64,000 nucleotides of DNA from Burkholderia arboris (GTDB taxonomy: Bacteria; Pseudomonadota; Gammaproteobacteria; Burkholderiales; Burkholderiaceae). The translations under genes and the position numbers were made by a program. Position 1 is the stretch's first letter; each line of letters begins with the position of its first letter. This document shows, one piece after another, positions 43,649 through 51,861 of the stretch. A model generated the notes under the pieces. It worked only from the letters and a program-made list of their open reading frames with translations, made no database searches and had not been told where the DNA came from. Where the stretch lies: positions 62,001-126,000 of the forward strand of contig NZ_CABVPX010000024.1 of assembly GCF_902499125.1 (NCBI RefSeq), given 5' to 3'.

Positions 43649-44839
43649 TCACTGCCCGAGGTAACGCTCCACGAGGCGCGTCCAGAACGCCGCGCCGATC
43701 GGCAGGTTGCGATCGTTGAAGTCGTATTTCGGGTTGTGCACCATGCAGCCGTCCTCGCCTTCGCCGTTGCCGAGCCGCACGAACGAGCCCGGCCGCTGCT
43801 GCAGCATGAATGCGAAATCCTCGCTGCCCATCAGCAGGTCGGTCTGCTCGACCACGTGCGCATCGCCGACGAGCTCGCGCGCGACCTGCGCGGCGAAATC
43901 CGTTTCGGCATCCGTATTGACGACGACCGGATAGCCTTCGATGTACTCGACATTGGCGGTCGCGCCGTAGCTCGCGGCCTGCGTTTCGGCCAGCTCGGTA
44001 ATGCGGCGCTTGAGCAGCGCGCGCACGTCCGGGCTGAACGAACGCACGCTCAGCTCGAGGCGCGCGCCGTTCGGAATCACGTTGTTCGCGGTGCCCGCGT
44101 GCATCGAGCCGACCGTGACGACCGCCGGCTGCGAGGGATCGACGTTGCGCGCGACGATCGTCTGCAGCGCCATCACGATGCTCGCCGCGACGACGACCGG
44201 GTCGACCGTCAAATGCGGCCGCGCCGCATGGCCGCCGACGCCTTCGATCGTGATGATCGCCTTGTCGCCGGCCGACATGAACGGGCCGCGCCGCGTGAGG
44301 AACACGCCGGGCGCCGCGCCCGGATGGTTGTGCATGCCGAACACGGCGTCGCACGGGAAGCGTTCGAACAGGCCGTCGTCGATCATCTTCTTCGCGCCGC
44401 TGTCGACGCCGTGCTCTTCCGCCGGCTGGAAATACAGGTGCACGGTGCCCGAGAAGTGGCGCGTTTTCGCGAGATGCTGCGCGGCGCCGAGCAGCATCGT
44501 CGTATGGCCGTCGTGGCCGCACGCGTGCATCTTGCCGTGCGTGCCGCTCGCATACGGCAGGCCGGTCGCCTCGACGATCGGCAGCGCATCCATGTCGGCG
44601 CGAATGCCGATACTGCGCGTGCCGTCGCCCACGCGCAGCGTGCCGACGACGCCCGTCTTGCCGACCCCGCGCGTCACCTGCCAGCCCCATTGCTCGAGCT
44701 TGTCCGCGACGAGCGCGGCCGTGTCGTGCTCTTCGTACGCCAGCTCGGGATGGTGGTGGATGTGGTGACGGATCTCGCGCAGCCCGCCGGCGGCGGGCAT
44801 CAGATCCTCGACTTCGGTGAATCGGGTATCGGTGGTCAT
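43649..44839 (-). CDS. M20-family amidohydrolase (hippurate hydrolase type)
   Basis: The 396-residue enzyme belongs to the M20D group that cleaves N-acyl amino acids such as hippurate, or auxin conjugates. Metal ligands are visible in HACGHDGHTTMLLGAAQHLA and in YFQPAEEHGVDSGAKKMIDD; IRADMDALPI and GSEDFAFMLQQRPGSF are further family marks. The dimerisation domain starts near GDKAIITIEGVGGHAARPHL. ATG 44839 is used, with AGGAG 7 bases upstream. It is the first gene of a two-gene operon with the MHS transporter. A CCGATATCGG palindrome at 44908-44917 lies in its promoter region. Confidence 0.9.
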   Translation of the reverse strand: MTTDTRFTEVEDLMPAAGGLREIRHHIHHHPELAYEEHDTAALVADKLEQWGWQVTRGVGKTGVVGTLRVGDGTRSIGIRADMDALPIVEATGLPYASGTHGKMHACGHDGHTTMLLGAAQHLAKTRHFSGTVHLYFQPAEEHGVDSGAKKMIDDGLFERFPCDAVFGMHNHPGAAPGVFLTRRGPFMSAGDKAIITIEGVGGHAARPHLTVDPVVVAASIVMALQTIVARNVDPSQPAVVTVGSMHAGTANNVIPNGARLELSVRSFSPDVRALLKRRITELAETQAASYGATANVEYIEGYPVVVNTDAETDFAAQVARELVGDAHVVEQTDLLMGSEDFAFMLQQRPGSFVRLGNGEGEDGCMVHNPKYDFNDRNLPIGAAFWTRLVERYLGQ

Positions 44840-45033
44840 CAAGGGGCTCCTGCCGTTTGTCTGCGCACGCCGAAGGCGCGTGCGGGAAAGCGAGCCACTA
44901 TATCGAGCCGATATCGGTTCAATAAGATGCGGAATTTTTCACCGCGATAAGATTTTTTAATCAGGGTTAATACGGGCAACAGTTGCCGGACCGACCTCGC
45001 CCAACGCGATCGGCATGTCGGCCATTGATTTTT

Positions 45034-45048
45034 GAGACGAACGGTCTA
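45034..45048. promoter_or_regulatory. AcuR-type operator candidate, site 1
   Basis: GAGACGAACGGTCTA contains AGAC/GTCT arms around GAACG, ending 10 bp before the acuR ATG. It matches site 2 (45715-45729) at 13 of 15 positions. Placement over the acuR promoter implies autorepression. Confidence 0.6.
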
Positions 45049-45058
45049 TTATTCGCGC

Positions 45059-45697
45059 ATGGACACTCGAACCGATCCGCCGCGTCGCCGCGGCAGGCCG
45101 CCCAAGCAGCACGACGATCTCGTCGCCACGCGTGACGTGCTGTTGCGCACCGGGCTGGAGATCCTCACCGAAAAAGGCTTTTCGGCCACCGGGCTCGACG
45201 AGATCCTCGGGCGCGCCGGCGTGCCCAAGGGCTCCTTCTATCACTACTTCGACAGCAAGGAAGCGTTCGGCCTGGCGCTGATCGACCGCTACGCGGAGTT
45301 CTTCGCCCGCAAGCTGGACCGCCATTTCAGCCAGGCCGGGCACGCGCCGCTGGCGCGCGTGCGTGCCTTCGTCGACGATGCCCGCGACGCCATGGCCCGC
45401 TACGCGTACAGCCGCGGCTGCCTGATCGGCAATCTCGGGCAGGAAATGGGCACGCTGCCCGAAAGTTTCCGCGCGCGTCTGCGCGCCACGTTCGAAGACT
45501 GGCAGCGCCGCCTGGCCGAATGCCTGGCCGCCGCGCAGCAGGCAGGCGAACTGGCCGAATCGGCCGACCCTGCCGCGCTGGCCGCGTTCTTCTGGATCGG
45601 CTGGGAAGGCGCGGTGCTGCGCGCGAAGCTCGAACGCAACGACATGCCGCTCGCGCTGTTCGCGCAGTTTTTCTTCAATGGATTGCCTCGCCGCTGA
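45059..45697 (+). CDS. acuR: TetR-family repressor AcuR
   Basis: The 212-residue protein has a basic N-terminal extension (RRRGRPPKQHDD), then a TetR helix-turn-helix (LRTGLEILTEKGFSATGLDE and VPKGSFYHYFDSKEAFGLAL). The C-terminal TetR_C domain includes CLIGNLGQEMGTLPESFRAR. It sits directly upstream of acuI, and the same AGAC-GAwCG-GTCT dyad precedes both genes, matching the arrangement of AcuR, which senses acrylate or acryloyl-CoA and represses acuI. The ATG at 45059 is used because the upstream open frame overlaps operator site 1. Confidence 0.82.
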   Translation: MDTRTDPPRRRGRPPKQHDDLVATRDVLLRTGLEILTEKGFSATGLDEILGRAGVPKGSFYHYFDSKEAFGLALIDRYAEFFARKLDRHFSQAGHAPLARVRAFVDDARDAMARYAYSRGCLIGNLGQEMGTLPESFRARLRATFEDWQRRLAECLAAAQQAGELAESADPAALAAFFWIGWEGAVLRAKLERNDMPLALFAQFFFNGLPRR

Positions 45698-45714
45698 GTT
45701 TTTTTACCATTGAC

Positions 45715-45729
45715 TAGACGATCGGTCTA
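45715..45729. promoter_or_regulatory. AcuR-type operator candidate, site 2
   Basis: TAGACGATCGGTCTA has perfect TAGAC/GTCTA arms around GATCG, 17 bp after the acuR stop and 13 bp before the acuI ATG, next to the ribosome-binding site AAGGAGG (45732-45738). A T-rich stretch just upstream (TTTTTTTACC) may be part of a promoter. It suggests acuI has its own repressed promoter. Confidence 0.65.
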
Positions 45730-45742
45730 AAAAGGAGGACGG

Positions 45743-46726
45743 ATGTTCCAGGGCATCGTGATCGACAAGGACGAAACCGGCCAGCACGCGCGGCTGCAGA
45801 CGCTGGACGACGCGCAGTTGCCTGCCGGCAACGTGACGATCCGTGTCGGCTATTCGACGCTGAACTACAAGGACGGGCTCGCGATCACCGGCAGGATCCC
45901 GGTGGTGCGCAAGTTCCCGATGGTGCCGGGCATCGATCTGGTCGGCGAAGTCGAACACAGCACGCACCCGGACTACCGCCCCGGCGACCGCGTCGTGCTC
46001 AACGGCTGGGGCGTCGGCGAAACGCACTGGGGCGGCCTCGCGCAGAAGGCGCGTGTCGACGGCGACTGGCTGGTGCCGCTGCCGTCTGCCTTTTCGCCGC
46101 AGCAGGCGATGGCCATCGGCACGGCCGGCTACACCGCGATGCTGTGCGTGATGGCGCTGGAACGGCATGGCGTGCGCCCGGACGACGGCGAGATCGTCGT
46201 GACCGGCGCGGCTGGCGGTGTCGGCAGCGTCGCCATCGCGATCCTCGCGCGGCTCGGCTATCGCGTCGCCGCCGTGACGGGCCGCCCGGCCGATGCCGAC
46301 TACCTGCGGCAGCTCGGTGCGGCGGAGATCCTCGATCGCGCGCAATTCAGCGCGCCCGGCAAGCCGCTCGGCAAGGAACGCTGGGCCGGCGCGGTCGACG
46401 TCGCGGGCGGCCATGTGCTCGCCAACGTGTGCGCGACCACGCGCTATCGCGGTGTGGTGACGGCCTGCGGCCTCGCCGCCGGCATGGACTTCCCCGCCAC
46501 CGTCGCACCTTTCATCCTGCGCGGCGTCACGCTCGTCGGCATCGACAGCGTGATGTGCCCGCGCGCCGACCGCCTGGACGCATGGCGCCGGCTCGCATCC
46601 GATCTCGATGTCGAAAAGCTGGGCGCCATCGGCCGTCAGGTCGGCCTGGCCGATGCCATCCCGCTGGCAGCGGAACTGATCGACGGCAAGGTGCGCGGCC
46701 GCATCGTCGTCGACGTCAACGCGTGA
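45743..46726 (+). CDS. acuI: Acryloyl-CoA reductase-family MDR oxidoreductase
   Basis: The 327-residue medium-chain reductase matches AcuI/YhdH: MFQGIVIDKDETGQHARLQT, YSTLNYKDGLAITGRIPVVR, PGIDLVGEVEHSTHPDYRPG, and the NADPH-binding VTGAAGGVGSVAIAILARLG. No zinc-ligand cysteines are seen, as expected for this branch. AcuI reduces acryloyl-CoA to propionyl-CoA with NADPH, detoxifying acrylate from propionate or DMSP metabolism. It follows acuR and its operator. No DMSP lyase gene is adjacent. It may share a transcript with the AhpD-like gene 40 bp downstream. Confidence 0.9.
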   Translation: MFQGIVIDKDETGQHARLQTLDDAQLPAGNVTIRVGYSTLNYKDGLAITGRIPVVRKFPMVPGIDLVGEVEHSTHPDYRPGDRVVLNGWGVGETHWGGLAQKARVDGDWLVPLPSAFSPQQAMAIGTAGYTAMLCVMALERHGVRPDDGEIVVTGAAGGVGSVAIAILARLGYRVAAVTGRPADADYLRQLGAAEILDRAQFSAPGKPLGKERWAGAVDVAGGHVLANVCATTRYRGVVTACGLAAGMDFPATVAPFILRGVTLVGIDSVMCPRADRLDAWRRLASDLDVEKLGAIGRQVGLADAIPLAAELIDGKVRGRIVVDVNA

Positions 46727-46766
46727 CGCCCGCCACGGCGGCCATGTCACTTTCTCAGGAGACCTC

Positions 46767-47345
46767 ATGACTGTTTCGGACAACGCACCCGTCAGCCGCT
46801 TCCCGGTGCCGGCCCTCGAAGACCTGCCCGACGACATTCGCGAACGCATCGCGGCCGTCCAGGAAAAGTCGGGCTTCATCCCGAACGTGTTCCTCACCCT
46901 CGCGCATCGCCCGGACGAGTTCCGCGCCTTCATGGCGTACCACGACGCGCTGATGGACAAGCCGGGCAATCTCAGCAAGGCCGAGCGCGAAATGATCGTC
47001 GTGGCCACCAGCAGCGTGAACCAGTGCCAGTACTGCGTGATCGCGCACGGGGCGATCCTGCGCATTCGCGCGAAGGATCCGCTGATCGCCGACCAGGTCG
47101 CCGCCAACTACCGCAAGGCCGACATCACCGCGCGGCAGAAGGCGATGCTGGACTTCGCGATGAAGGTTTCGCAGGCCGCGCACCAGGTGGGCGAGACGGA
47201 CTTCGACACGCTGAAGTCGCACGGCTTCGCCGAAGAAGACATCTGGGACATTACGGCAATCTCGGCGTTCTTCGGGATGTCCAACCGCATCGCGAACGTG
47301 ACGAACATGCGGCCCAACGCCGAGTTTTACGCGCTGGGCCGCTGA
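46767..47345 (+). CDS. AhpD-like peroxidase-related protein
   Basis: The 192-residue protein carries the carboxymuconolactone-decarboxylase/AhpD core with the redox motif CQYC and the following His (NQCQYCVIAHGAILR, near residue 88), which in AhpD-type proteins gives disulfide-reductase or peroxidase activity. The N-terminal FPVPALEDLPDDIRERIAAV and the C-terminal FFGMSNRIANVTNMRPNAEF fit the uncharacterised peroxidase-related family. It lies 40 bp after acuI and probably belongs to that operon, perhaps protecting against reactive electrophiles. That link is inference. Confidence 0.85.
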   Translation: MTVSDNAPVSRFPVPALEDLPDDIRERIAAVQEKSGFIPNVFLTLAHRPDEFRAFMAYHDALMDKPGNLSKAEREMIVVATSSVNQCQYCVIAHGAILRIRAKDPLIADQVAANYRKADITARQKAMLDFAMKVSQAAHQVGETDFDTLKSHGFAEEDIWDITAISAFFGMSNRIANVTNMRPNAEFYALGR

Positions 47346-47435
47346 GCGCCCGGCAGCGGAAACCGTGACGCCATCGGGACGGAAGGCCGGCGCACATCGC
47401 CGCGCCGGCCTTCCGTGCGATCCGGGCTGCCACGC

Positions 47436-48311
47436 TTACCCGATGTCCTTCAGCGCATCCAGCCCGCCCGGCAGCTTCGCATCCGGAAACTGCGTCGACA
47501 GCGTCGCATCGCGCCACCGCGCCGCTTCTTCCGCGCGCTGCTGTTCCGCCTGCTCGCAGACGAACAGTGCATCGCCGCCGAGCAGCAAGCGCATCGGCAC
47601 GTCGTCGCGGCGTGACAAGTCGACGATCAGCGCCGCAATCCGCGCGGGATCGCCGATCTCGTGGCCGCCATACGCACCGAGCAGGTCGAGAATCTTCCCG
47701 ACCGACGGCTGATAGTCGGGCAGCAAGTCGTCGACGCCGCGCTTCGCCTGCGCGGCCCATTCGGTGCGCATCCCGCCCGGCTCGAGCGTGCACACGCGCA
47801 CGCCGAACGGCGCGACTTCCTTCGCGAGCACGTCGCTGAACCCGCCGACCGCCCACTTCGCGGCCTGATACGCGGACAGCCCGGCCGTCGACGTGCGGCC
47901 GCCGACCGACGACACCTGGAAGATGTGTCCCGCGCGCTGCGCGCGCAGCGTCGGCAGCACCGCACGCGTGAGGTTGATCACGCCGAACAGGTTCGTTTCG
48001 ATCTGATCGCGAAAATCGCTGGTGCCCATCTGCTCGAACGGCGCCGTGTGGCCGTATCCCGCGTTGTTCACCAGCACGTCGATACGGCCGAACGCCGCAT
48101 GTGCCGCCGCGACGGCCTGCGCGGCCGCCGCTTCGTCGGTGACGTCGAGCGCGACCGGCAGCAGCCGGTCGCCGTACCGCTCGGCCAGATCGGCCAGCCG
48201 TGCGGGATCGCGTGCACCGGCCACCAGCCGGTCGCCTGCCGCCAGCACCGCTTCCGAAATCGCTCGCCCCAGGCCGCGCGCGGCCCCCGTTACCAACCAG
48301 ACTTTCGACAT
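47436..48311 (-). CDS. Short-chain dehydrogenase/reductase
   Basis: The 291-residue SDR begins MSKVWLVTGAARGLGRAISE with the TGxxxGxG cofactor loop. It has NNAGYG near residue 88, and the catalytic Ser in FQVSSVGGRTSTAGLSAY with YQAAK (Tyr and Lys of the triad) near residue 155. The sequence is of the classical type that uses NADP(H). The substrate is unknown. It lies on the same strand below a TetR gene, and both are preceded by the same 20-bp dyad, so it is probably that regulator's target. ATG 48311 has AAGGAG 7 bases upstream. Confidence 0.9.
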   Translation of the reverse strand: MSKVWLVTGAARGLGRAISEAVLAAGDRLVAGARDPARLADLAERYGDRLLPVALDVTDEAAAAQAVAAAHAAFGRIDVLVNNAGYGHTAPFEQMGTSDFRDQIETNLFGVINLTRAVLPTLRAQRAGHIFQVSSVGGRTSTAGLSAYQAAKWAVGGFSDVLAKEVAPFGVRVCTLEPGGMRTEWAAQAKRGVDDLLPDYQPSVGKILDLLGAYGGHEIGDPARIAALIVDLSRRDDVPMRLLLGGDALFVCEQAEQQRAEEAARWRDATLSTQFPDAKLPGGLDALKDIG

Positions 48312-48344
48312 TTTCCACTCCTTGATCATGGTGAAATCACAAAA

Positions 48345-48364
48345 ATGAATGATTACTCACTCAT
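48345..48364. promoter_or_regulatory. TetR operator candidate upstream of the SDR gene
   Basis: ATGAATGATTACTCACTCAT fits the dyad ATGAnTGAnnnnTCAnTCAT, also found in the TetR gene's promoter at 49073-49092. The two sites further share TTAATGAGTGAG when one is read on the minus strand. It lies 33 bp before the SDR ATG. Confidence 0.65.
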
Positions 48365-48479
48365 TAATATGGACGACGATTCGGTCGTTCATGACCTGCA
48401 TCGCCCTGCCTGACACCCGCTGCCGGCCACTGTCGCGACGCGCGCAACCGCACGCGCCGCCACGACGGCAATCCTTGAC

Positions 48480-49058
48480 TCACACCGCGTGCAACACGGC
48501 CCACAACGCGCGAAACCCGGCTTCCCGGTACGCATCGGCCCGCGCCGGATCGCGCGCGATCGACTCCATCGCCGTTTCCGCGATCGACATGAACAATGCC
48601 GAGCAGAACGCATGCGCGTCGTCGCGGTCCAGCGCGCCCGTCGCGGCGACCTGCTCGCGCAGCAGCGTGCTGATCCCGCTGAAGCCTTCGGCGCCGGCCG
48701 CGCGATGCGCATCGTCGATACGCCCGCTCACGCCGAGCTGCTGCAGCGCGCGCCGCCCGTCCGGATTCGCGGCGCCCCACGACACATAGCCGTTCCACGC
48801 ATGCCGCACGGCCTGCTCGACCGGCGCGTGTTCCGGAAACCCGGCCATCATCGCTTCGCGCATGTCGGCCTTCAGGCTGAGATACAGCGCGTTCAGCAAC
48901 GCATCCTTGGTCTCGAAGTACGTGAACACCGTGCCTTCCGCCACGCCGGCGAGCCGGGCGATGCGTGCGGTCGTCGCAGTCGCGCCGTCCTCCGCGAGCG
49001 CGCGGGCGGCGGCGGCGAGGATGGCATCGTGCTTGTCGGGACTGCGCGGTCGGGCCAC
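48480..49058 (-). CDS. TetR-family regulator of the SDR gene
   Basis: The 192-residue regulator starts VARPRSPDKHDAILAAAARA and has the helix-turn-helix TTARIARLAGVAEGTVFTYF. The C-terminal domain (EGFSGISTLLREQVAATGAL and AHAFCSALFMSIAETAMESI) is TetR-like. The start is taken as GTG (complement of 49056-49058), with AAAGGA 7 bases upstream; an ATG at 49088 would place the operator inside the gene. It probably represses itself and the SDR gene at 47436 through the shared 20-bp dyad. Confidence 0.87.
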   Translation of the reverse strand: MARPRSPDKHDAILAAAARALAEDGATATTARIARLAGVAEGTVFTYFETKDALLNALYLSLKADMREAMMAGFPEHAPVEQAVRHAWNGYVSWGAANPDGRRALQQLGVSGRIDDAHRAAGAEGFSGISTLLREQVAATGALDRDDAHAFCSALFMSIAETAMESIARDPARADAYREAGFRALWAVLHAV

Positions 49059-49072
49059 GTTCGATTCCTTTA

Positions 49073-49092
49073 ATGAGTGAGCGCTCAATCAT
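49073..49092. promoter_or_regulatory. TetR operator candidate upstream of the TetR gene
   Basis: ATGAGTGAGCGCTCAATCAT is a near-perfect palindrome (ATGA-n-TGAGCGCTCA-n-TCAT) that starts 14 bp before the GTG start of the TetR gene. A second copy of the same dyad stands before the SDR gene at 48345-48364. Confidence 0.7.
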
Positions 49093-49259
49093 AATCAGGC
49101 GATCATGTGAAAGGCAAGCGCTGTTACATCTGGCCGAACGCATACGCAATCCATCAAAACGGTGCACTATTAGGGTTTTGCCGTACCGGCGGCGGCGCAA
49201 CCTGGCCCGATGCCCTCGACGTTCGTTTCACGTTCACCGTTTCAAACCGCGAACCTCCC

Positions 49260-50735
49260 ATGACGAATCAGCCTACCCAGACCGCGGCCGACCGGCCCGT
49301 CGACATGATCATTTTCGGCGGCGGCGGCGACCTGGCCGCCCGCAAGCTGTTGCCCGCGCTGTACATGGCGCACCTGCACTGCAACCTTCCGTCCGAGACG
49401 CGCATCATCGCCGTCGGCCGCCGCGACTGGGGCATCGACGGCTATCGCACGTTCATGGAAGAGCAGTCGCGCCCGTTCATCGACGAGAAGGCGTTCGACG
49501 CCGATGCGTGGAGCCGCTTCCTCGATCTCTTCAAGTACGTGCTGATCGACGTGAATGCGCCGGAAGACTACCTGCGGCTCGCCGAAGCGGCGCGCGGCGA
49601 TGCGATCCGCGTGTTCTACCTGTCGACGTCGCCGGAGCTGTTTACGACGATCTGCGACAACCTGTCGGCCGCGCACCTCGTCGACGCGCGCTCGCGCGTC
49701 GTCCTCGAAAAGCCGCTGGGCCACGATCTCGCGTCCGCGAAGGCGATCAACAATGCGGTCGGCAAGCACTTCGAGGAATCGCAGATCTATCGGATCGACC
49801 ACTACCTCGGCAAGGAAACCGTGCAGAACCTGATGGTCCTGCGCTTCGGCAACCCGATCTTCGGGCCGCTGTGGCAGGCGCCGAGCATCCGCAGCGTGCA
49901 GATCACGGTGGCGGAAACGGTGGGCGTCGGCAGCCGCGCGGGCTTCTACGACCATACGGGCGCGCTGCGCGACATGGTGCAGAACCACCTGCTGCAGCTG
50001 CTGTGCATCGTCGCGATGGAGCCGCCCGTGTCGCTCGACCCGGACGCGGTGCGCGACGAGAAGCTGAAGGTGCTGCGCTCGCTGCGCCCGATGTCGCTGT
50101 CCGACGTCGCGCGCGACACCGTGCGCGGCCAGTACACGGCCGGCGCGGTCGACGGCCAGCCGGTGAAAGGCTATCTCGAGGAAGACAACGTGCCGGCCGA
50201 CAGCCGCGCGGAAACCTTCGTCGCGCTGCGCGCGCACATCAACAACTGGCGCTGGGCGAACGTGCCGTTCTTCCTGCGCACGGGCAAGCGGCTGCAGCGC
50301 CGGCAGTCGGAAATCGTGATCGAGTTCGCGGACATGCCGTTCTCGATCATCCCGACCGGCCCGCGCCACTACAGCAACCGCCTCGTGATCCAGCTCCAGC
50401 CGGAAGAGTCGATCCAGCTGCAGATGCTCGCGAAGGAACCGGGCAGCGGGATGAACATGGTGCCGGTCAACCTGAACCTCGACCTGCAGCAGGCGATTCC
50501 GGAGCGGCGCGCGGAAGCGTACGAACGGCTGCTGATCGACGTGATCCGCGGCCGCCTCACGCACTTCATGCGCCGCGACGAGCTCGAAGCCGCATGGTCG
50601 TGGGTCGAGCCGATCCTCGACGGCTGGAAGCAGCTCGGCGACCGGCCGCGGCTGTACACGGCCGGCACGTTCGGGCCCGCGGCATCGTCGGCGCTGCTCG
50701 CGCGCGACGGGATGTCCTGGGCGGAAGAGGCGTAA
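49260..50735 (+). CDS. zwf: Glucose-6-phosphate 1-dehydrogenase
   Basis: The enzyme oxidises glucose 6-phosphate to 6-phosphogluconolactone with NAD(P)+, feeding the Entner-Doudoroff and pentose phosphate routes. The 491-residue protein has the substrate motif RIDHYLGKETVQNLMVLRFG, VLEKPLGHDLASAKAIN, and FFLRTGKRLQRRQSEI. The nucleotide loop reads FGGGGDLAARKLLPALY, where most family members have GASGDL. No edd, eda, pgl or hexR gene is nearby, so this may be a second, stand-alone copy. ATG 49260 gives MTNQPTQTAA; the open frame upstream overlaps the promoter. Confidence 0.93.
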   Translation: MTNQPTQTAADRPVDMIIFGGGGDLAARKLLPALYMAHLHCNLPSETRIIAVGRRDWGIDGYRTFMEEQSRPFIDEKAFDADAWSRFLDLFKYVLIDVNAPEDYLRLAEAARGDAIRVFYLSTSPELFTTICDNLSAAHLVDARSRVVLEKPLGHDLASAKAINNAVGKHFEESQIYRIDHYLGKETVQNLMVLRFGNPIFGPLWQAPSIRSVQITVAETVGVGSRAGFYDHTGALRDMVQNHLLQLLCIVAMEPPVSLDPDAVRDEKLKVLRSLRPMSLSDVARDTVRGQYTAGAVDGQPVKGYLEEDNVPADSRAETFVALRAHINNWRWANVPFFLRTGKRLQRRQSEIVIEFADMPFSIIPTGPRHYSNRLVIQLQPEESIQLQMLAKEPGSGMNMVPVNLNLDLQQAIPERRAEAYERLLIDVIRGRLTHFMRRDELEAAWSWVEPILDGWKQLGDRPRLYTAGTFGPAASSALLARDGMSWAEEA

Positions 50736-50821
50736 CGGCTGCTGCACGACGGCGTGCCGCCCGCGCGGCACGCCCGATCACCCGGGGCGGCGCCCGCCCC
50801 GTCTTCCCGGCGAGCCCGCTG

Positions 50822-51760
50822 CTACAGCGGCTCCAGCCACGCGGCCTTGCGCCGCGCCGGCGCATCGCTGCTGCTGCCGCCCAGCACCTCGATCATGTAG
50901 TCGACGAACGACGCGATCCGCGACGAGATCGCGGTATTGCGGTAGTACACCGCATGGATCGGCTGCTCGACCTCGAGCGTCTGGCGCGCGAGCACCTGCA
51001 CGAGCCGGCCCGCTTCGCGATCCTGCGCGGTCATGAAATCCGACAGGCAGACGACGCCCGCGCCCTCCAGCGCGAGCTGCCGCAGCGTCTCGCCGCTCGA
51101 CGAACAGACGTCCGGCCCGATGCGGCACGCTTCGCCGTCGGTGCCGAGGATCGGCCACACGTTCAGCGATTCGGGCTGCGTGAAGCCGAGCAGCGTGTGC
51201 TTGTCGAGATCCTCGGCCTTGCGCGGCTGGCCGTGCGCGTCGAGATACGCGGGGCTCGCGAGGATGCGCAGCCGGCTGTTGCCGATACGCCGGCTGTGCA
51301 GCGTCGAATCCTTCAACCGGCCGATCCGGATCGCGACGTCGGTGCGCCGCTCCAGCAGGTCGATGATGCCCTCGTTGCTGTTCAGTTCCAGCTCGACCTT
51401 CGGAAAGCGTTCGCGATAGCCGCGCACGAGCGGCACGATCACGTGCAGCATGAACGGCGTCGCGGCGTCGACGCGCAGGCGCCCCGACGGCATCTCGCGC
51501 CGCGCGAGCATCTGTTCTTCCGCGTTCTCGACCGATTCGATGATCGCGCGCGCATCCTGCAGGAACGCACGCCCCTCCTCGGTCAGTTCGAGCCGGCGCG
51601 TGGTCCGGCGCAGCAGCGTGGTCTTCAGCTTCTCCTCGAGCCGCGCGAGCGTGCGGCTCGTCGCCGACACGGTGAGGTCGAGCTGCTGGGCGGCAGCGGT
51701 AATCGAACCGGTGTCGACCACGGCGGCAAAGGCCTGGAGTTCGTCGAGCGTGATCTTCAT
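50822..51760 (-). CDS. LysR-family regulator
   Basis: The 312-residue LysR protein has a helix-turn-helix at residues 1-60 (LDELQAFAAVVDTGSITAAA, TVSATSRTLARLEEKLKTTL) and an effector domain with SGRLRVDAATPFMLHVIVPL and TDVAIRIGRLKDSTLHSRRI, the CrgA/AaeR-like group. It is divergent from an MFS exporter gene. The dyad TTGA-N7-TCAA lies immediately upstream of its ATG and again before the aldo-keto reductase operon at 54422-54438, so it may control both stretches. Confidence 0.88.
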   Translation of the reverse strand: MKITLDELQAFAAVVDTGSITAAAQQLDLTVSATSRTLARLEEKLKTTLLRRTTRRLELTEEGRAFLQDARAIIESVENAEEQMLARREMPSGRLRVDAATPFMLHVIVPLVRGYRERFPKVELELNSNEGIIDLLERRTDVAIRIGRLKDSTLHSRRIGNSRLRILASPAYLDAHGQPRKAEDLDKHTLLGFTQPESLNVWPILGTDGEACRIGPDVCSSSGETLRQLALEGAGVVCLSDFMTAQDREAGRLVQVLARQTLEVEQPIHAVYYRNTAISSRIASFVDYMIEVLGGSSSDAPARRKAAWLEPL

Positions 51761-51762
51761 TG

Positions 51763-51778
51763 TTGACTTGAAATCAAA
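51763..51778. promoter_or_regulatory. LysR operator candidate, site A
   Basis: On the minus strand this reads TTTGATTTCAAGTCAA, with TTGA and TCAA arms around seven bases (a T-N11-A box). It matches site B (54422-54438) at 14 of 16 positions and lies 2 bp before the LysR start codon, within the LysR/MFS divergent promoter. Confidence 0.5.
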
Positions 51779-51861
51779 ACAATTTGGTTTATAGACCAGT
51801 TTTTCCGCAAAAGTAAAGTCGGCACACTGCGATCCATCCTTACTGGAACCTGGATCCCATC

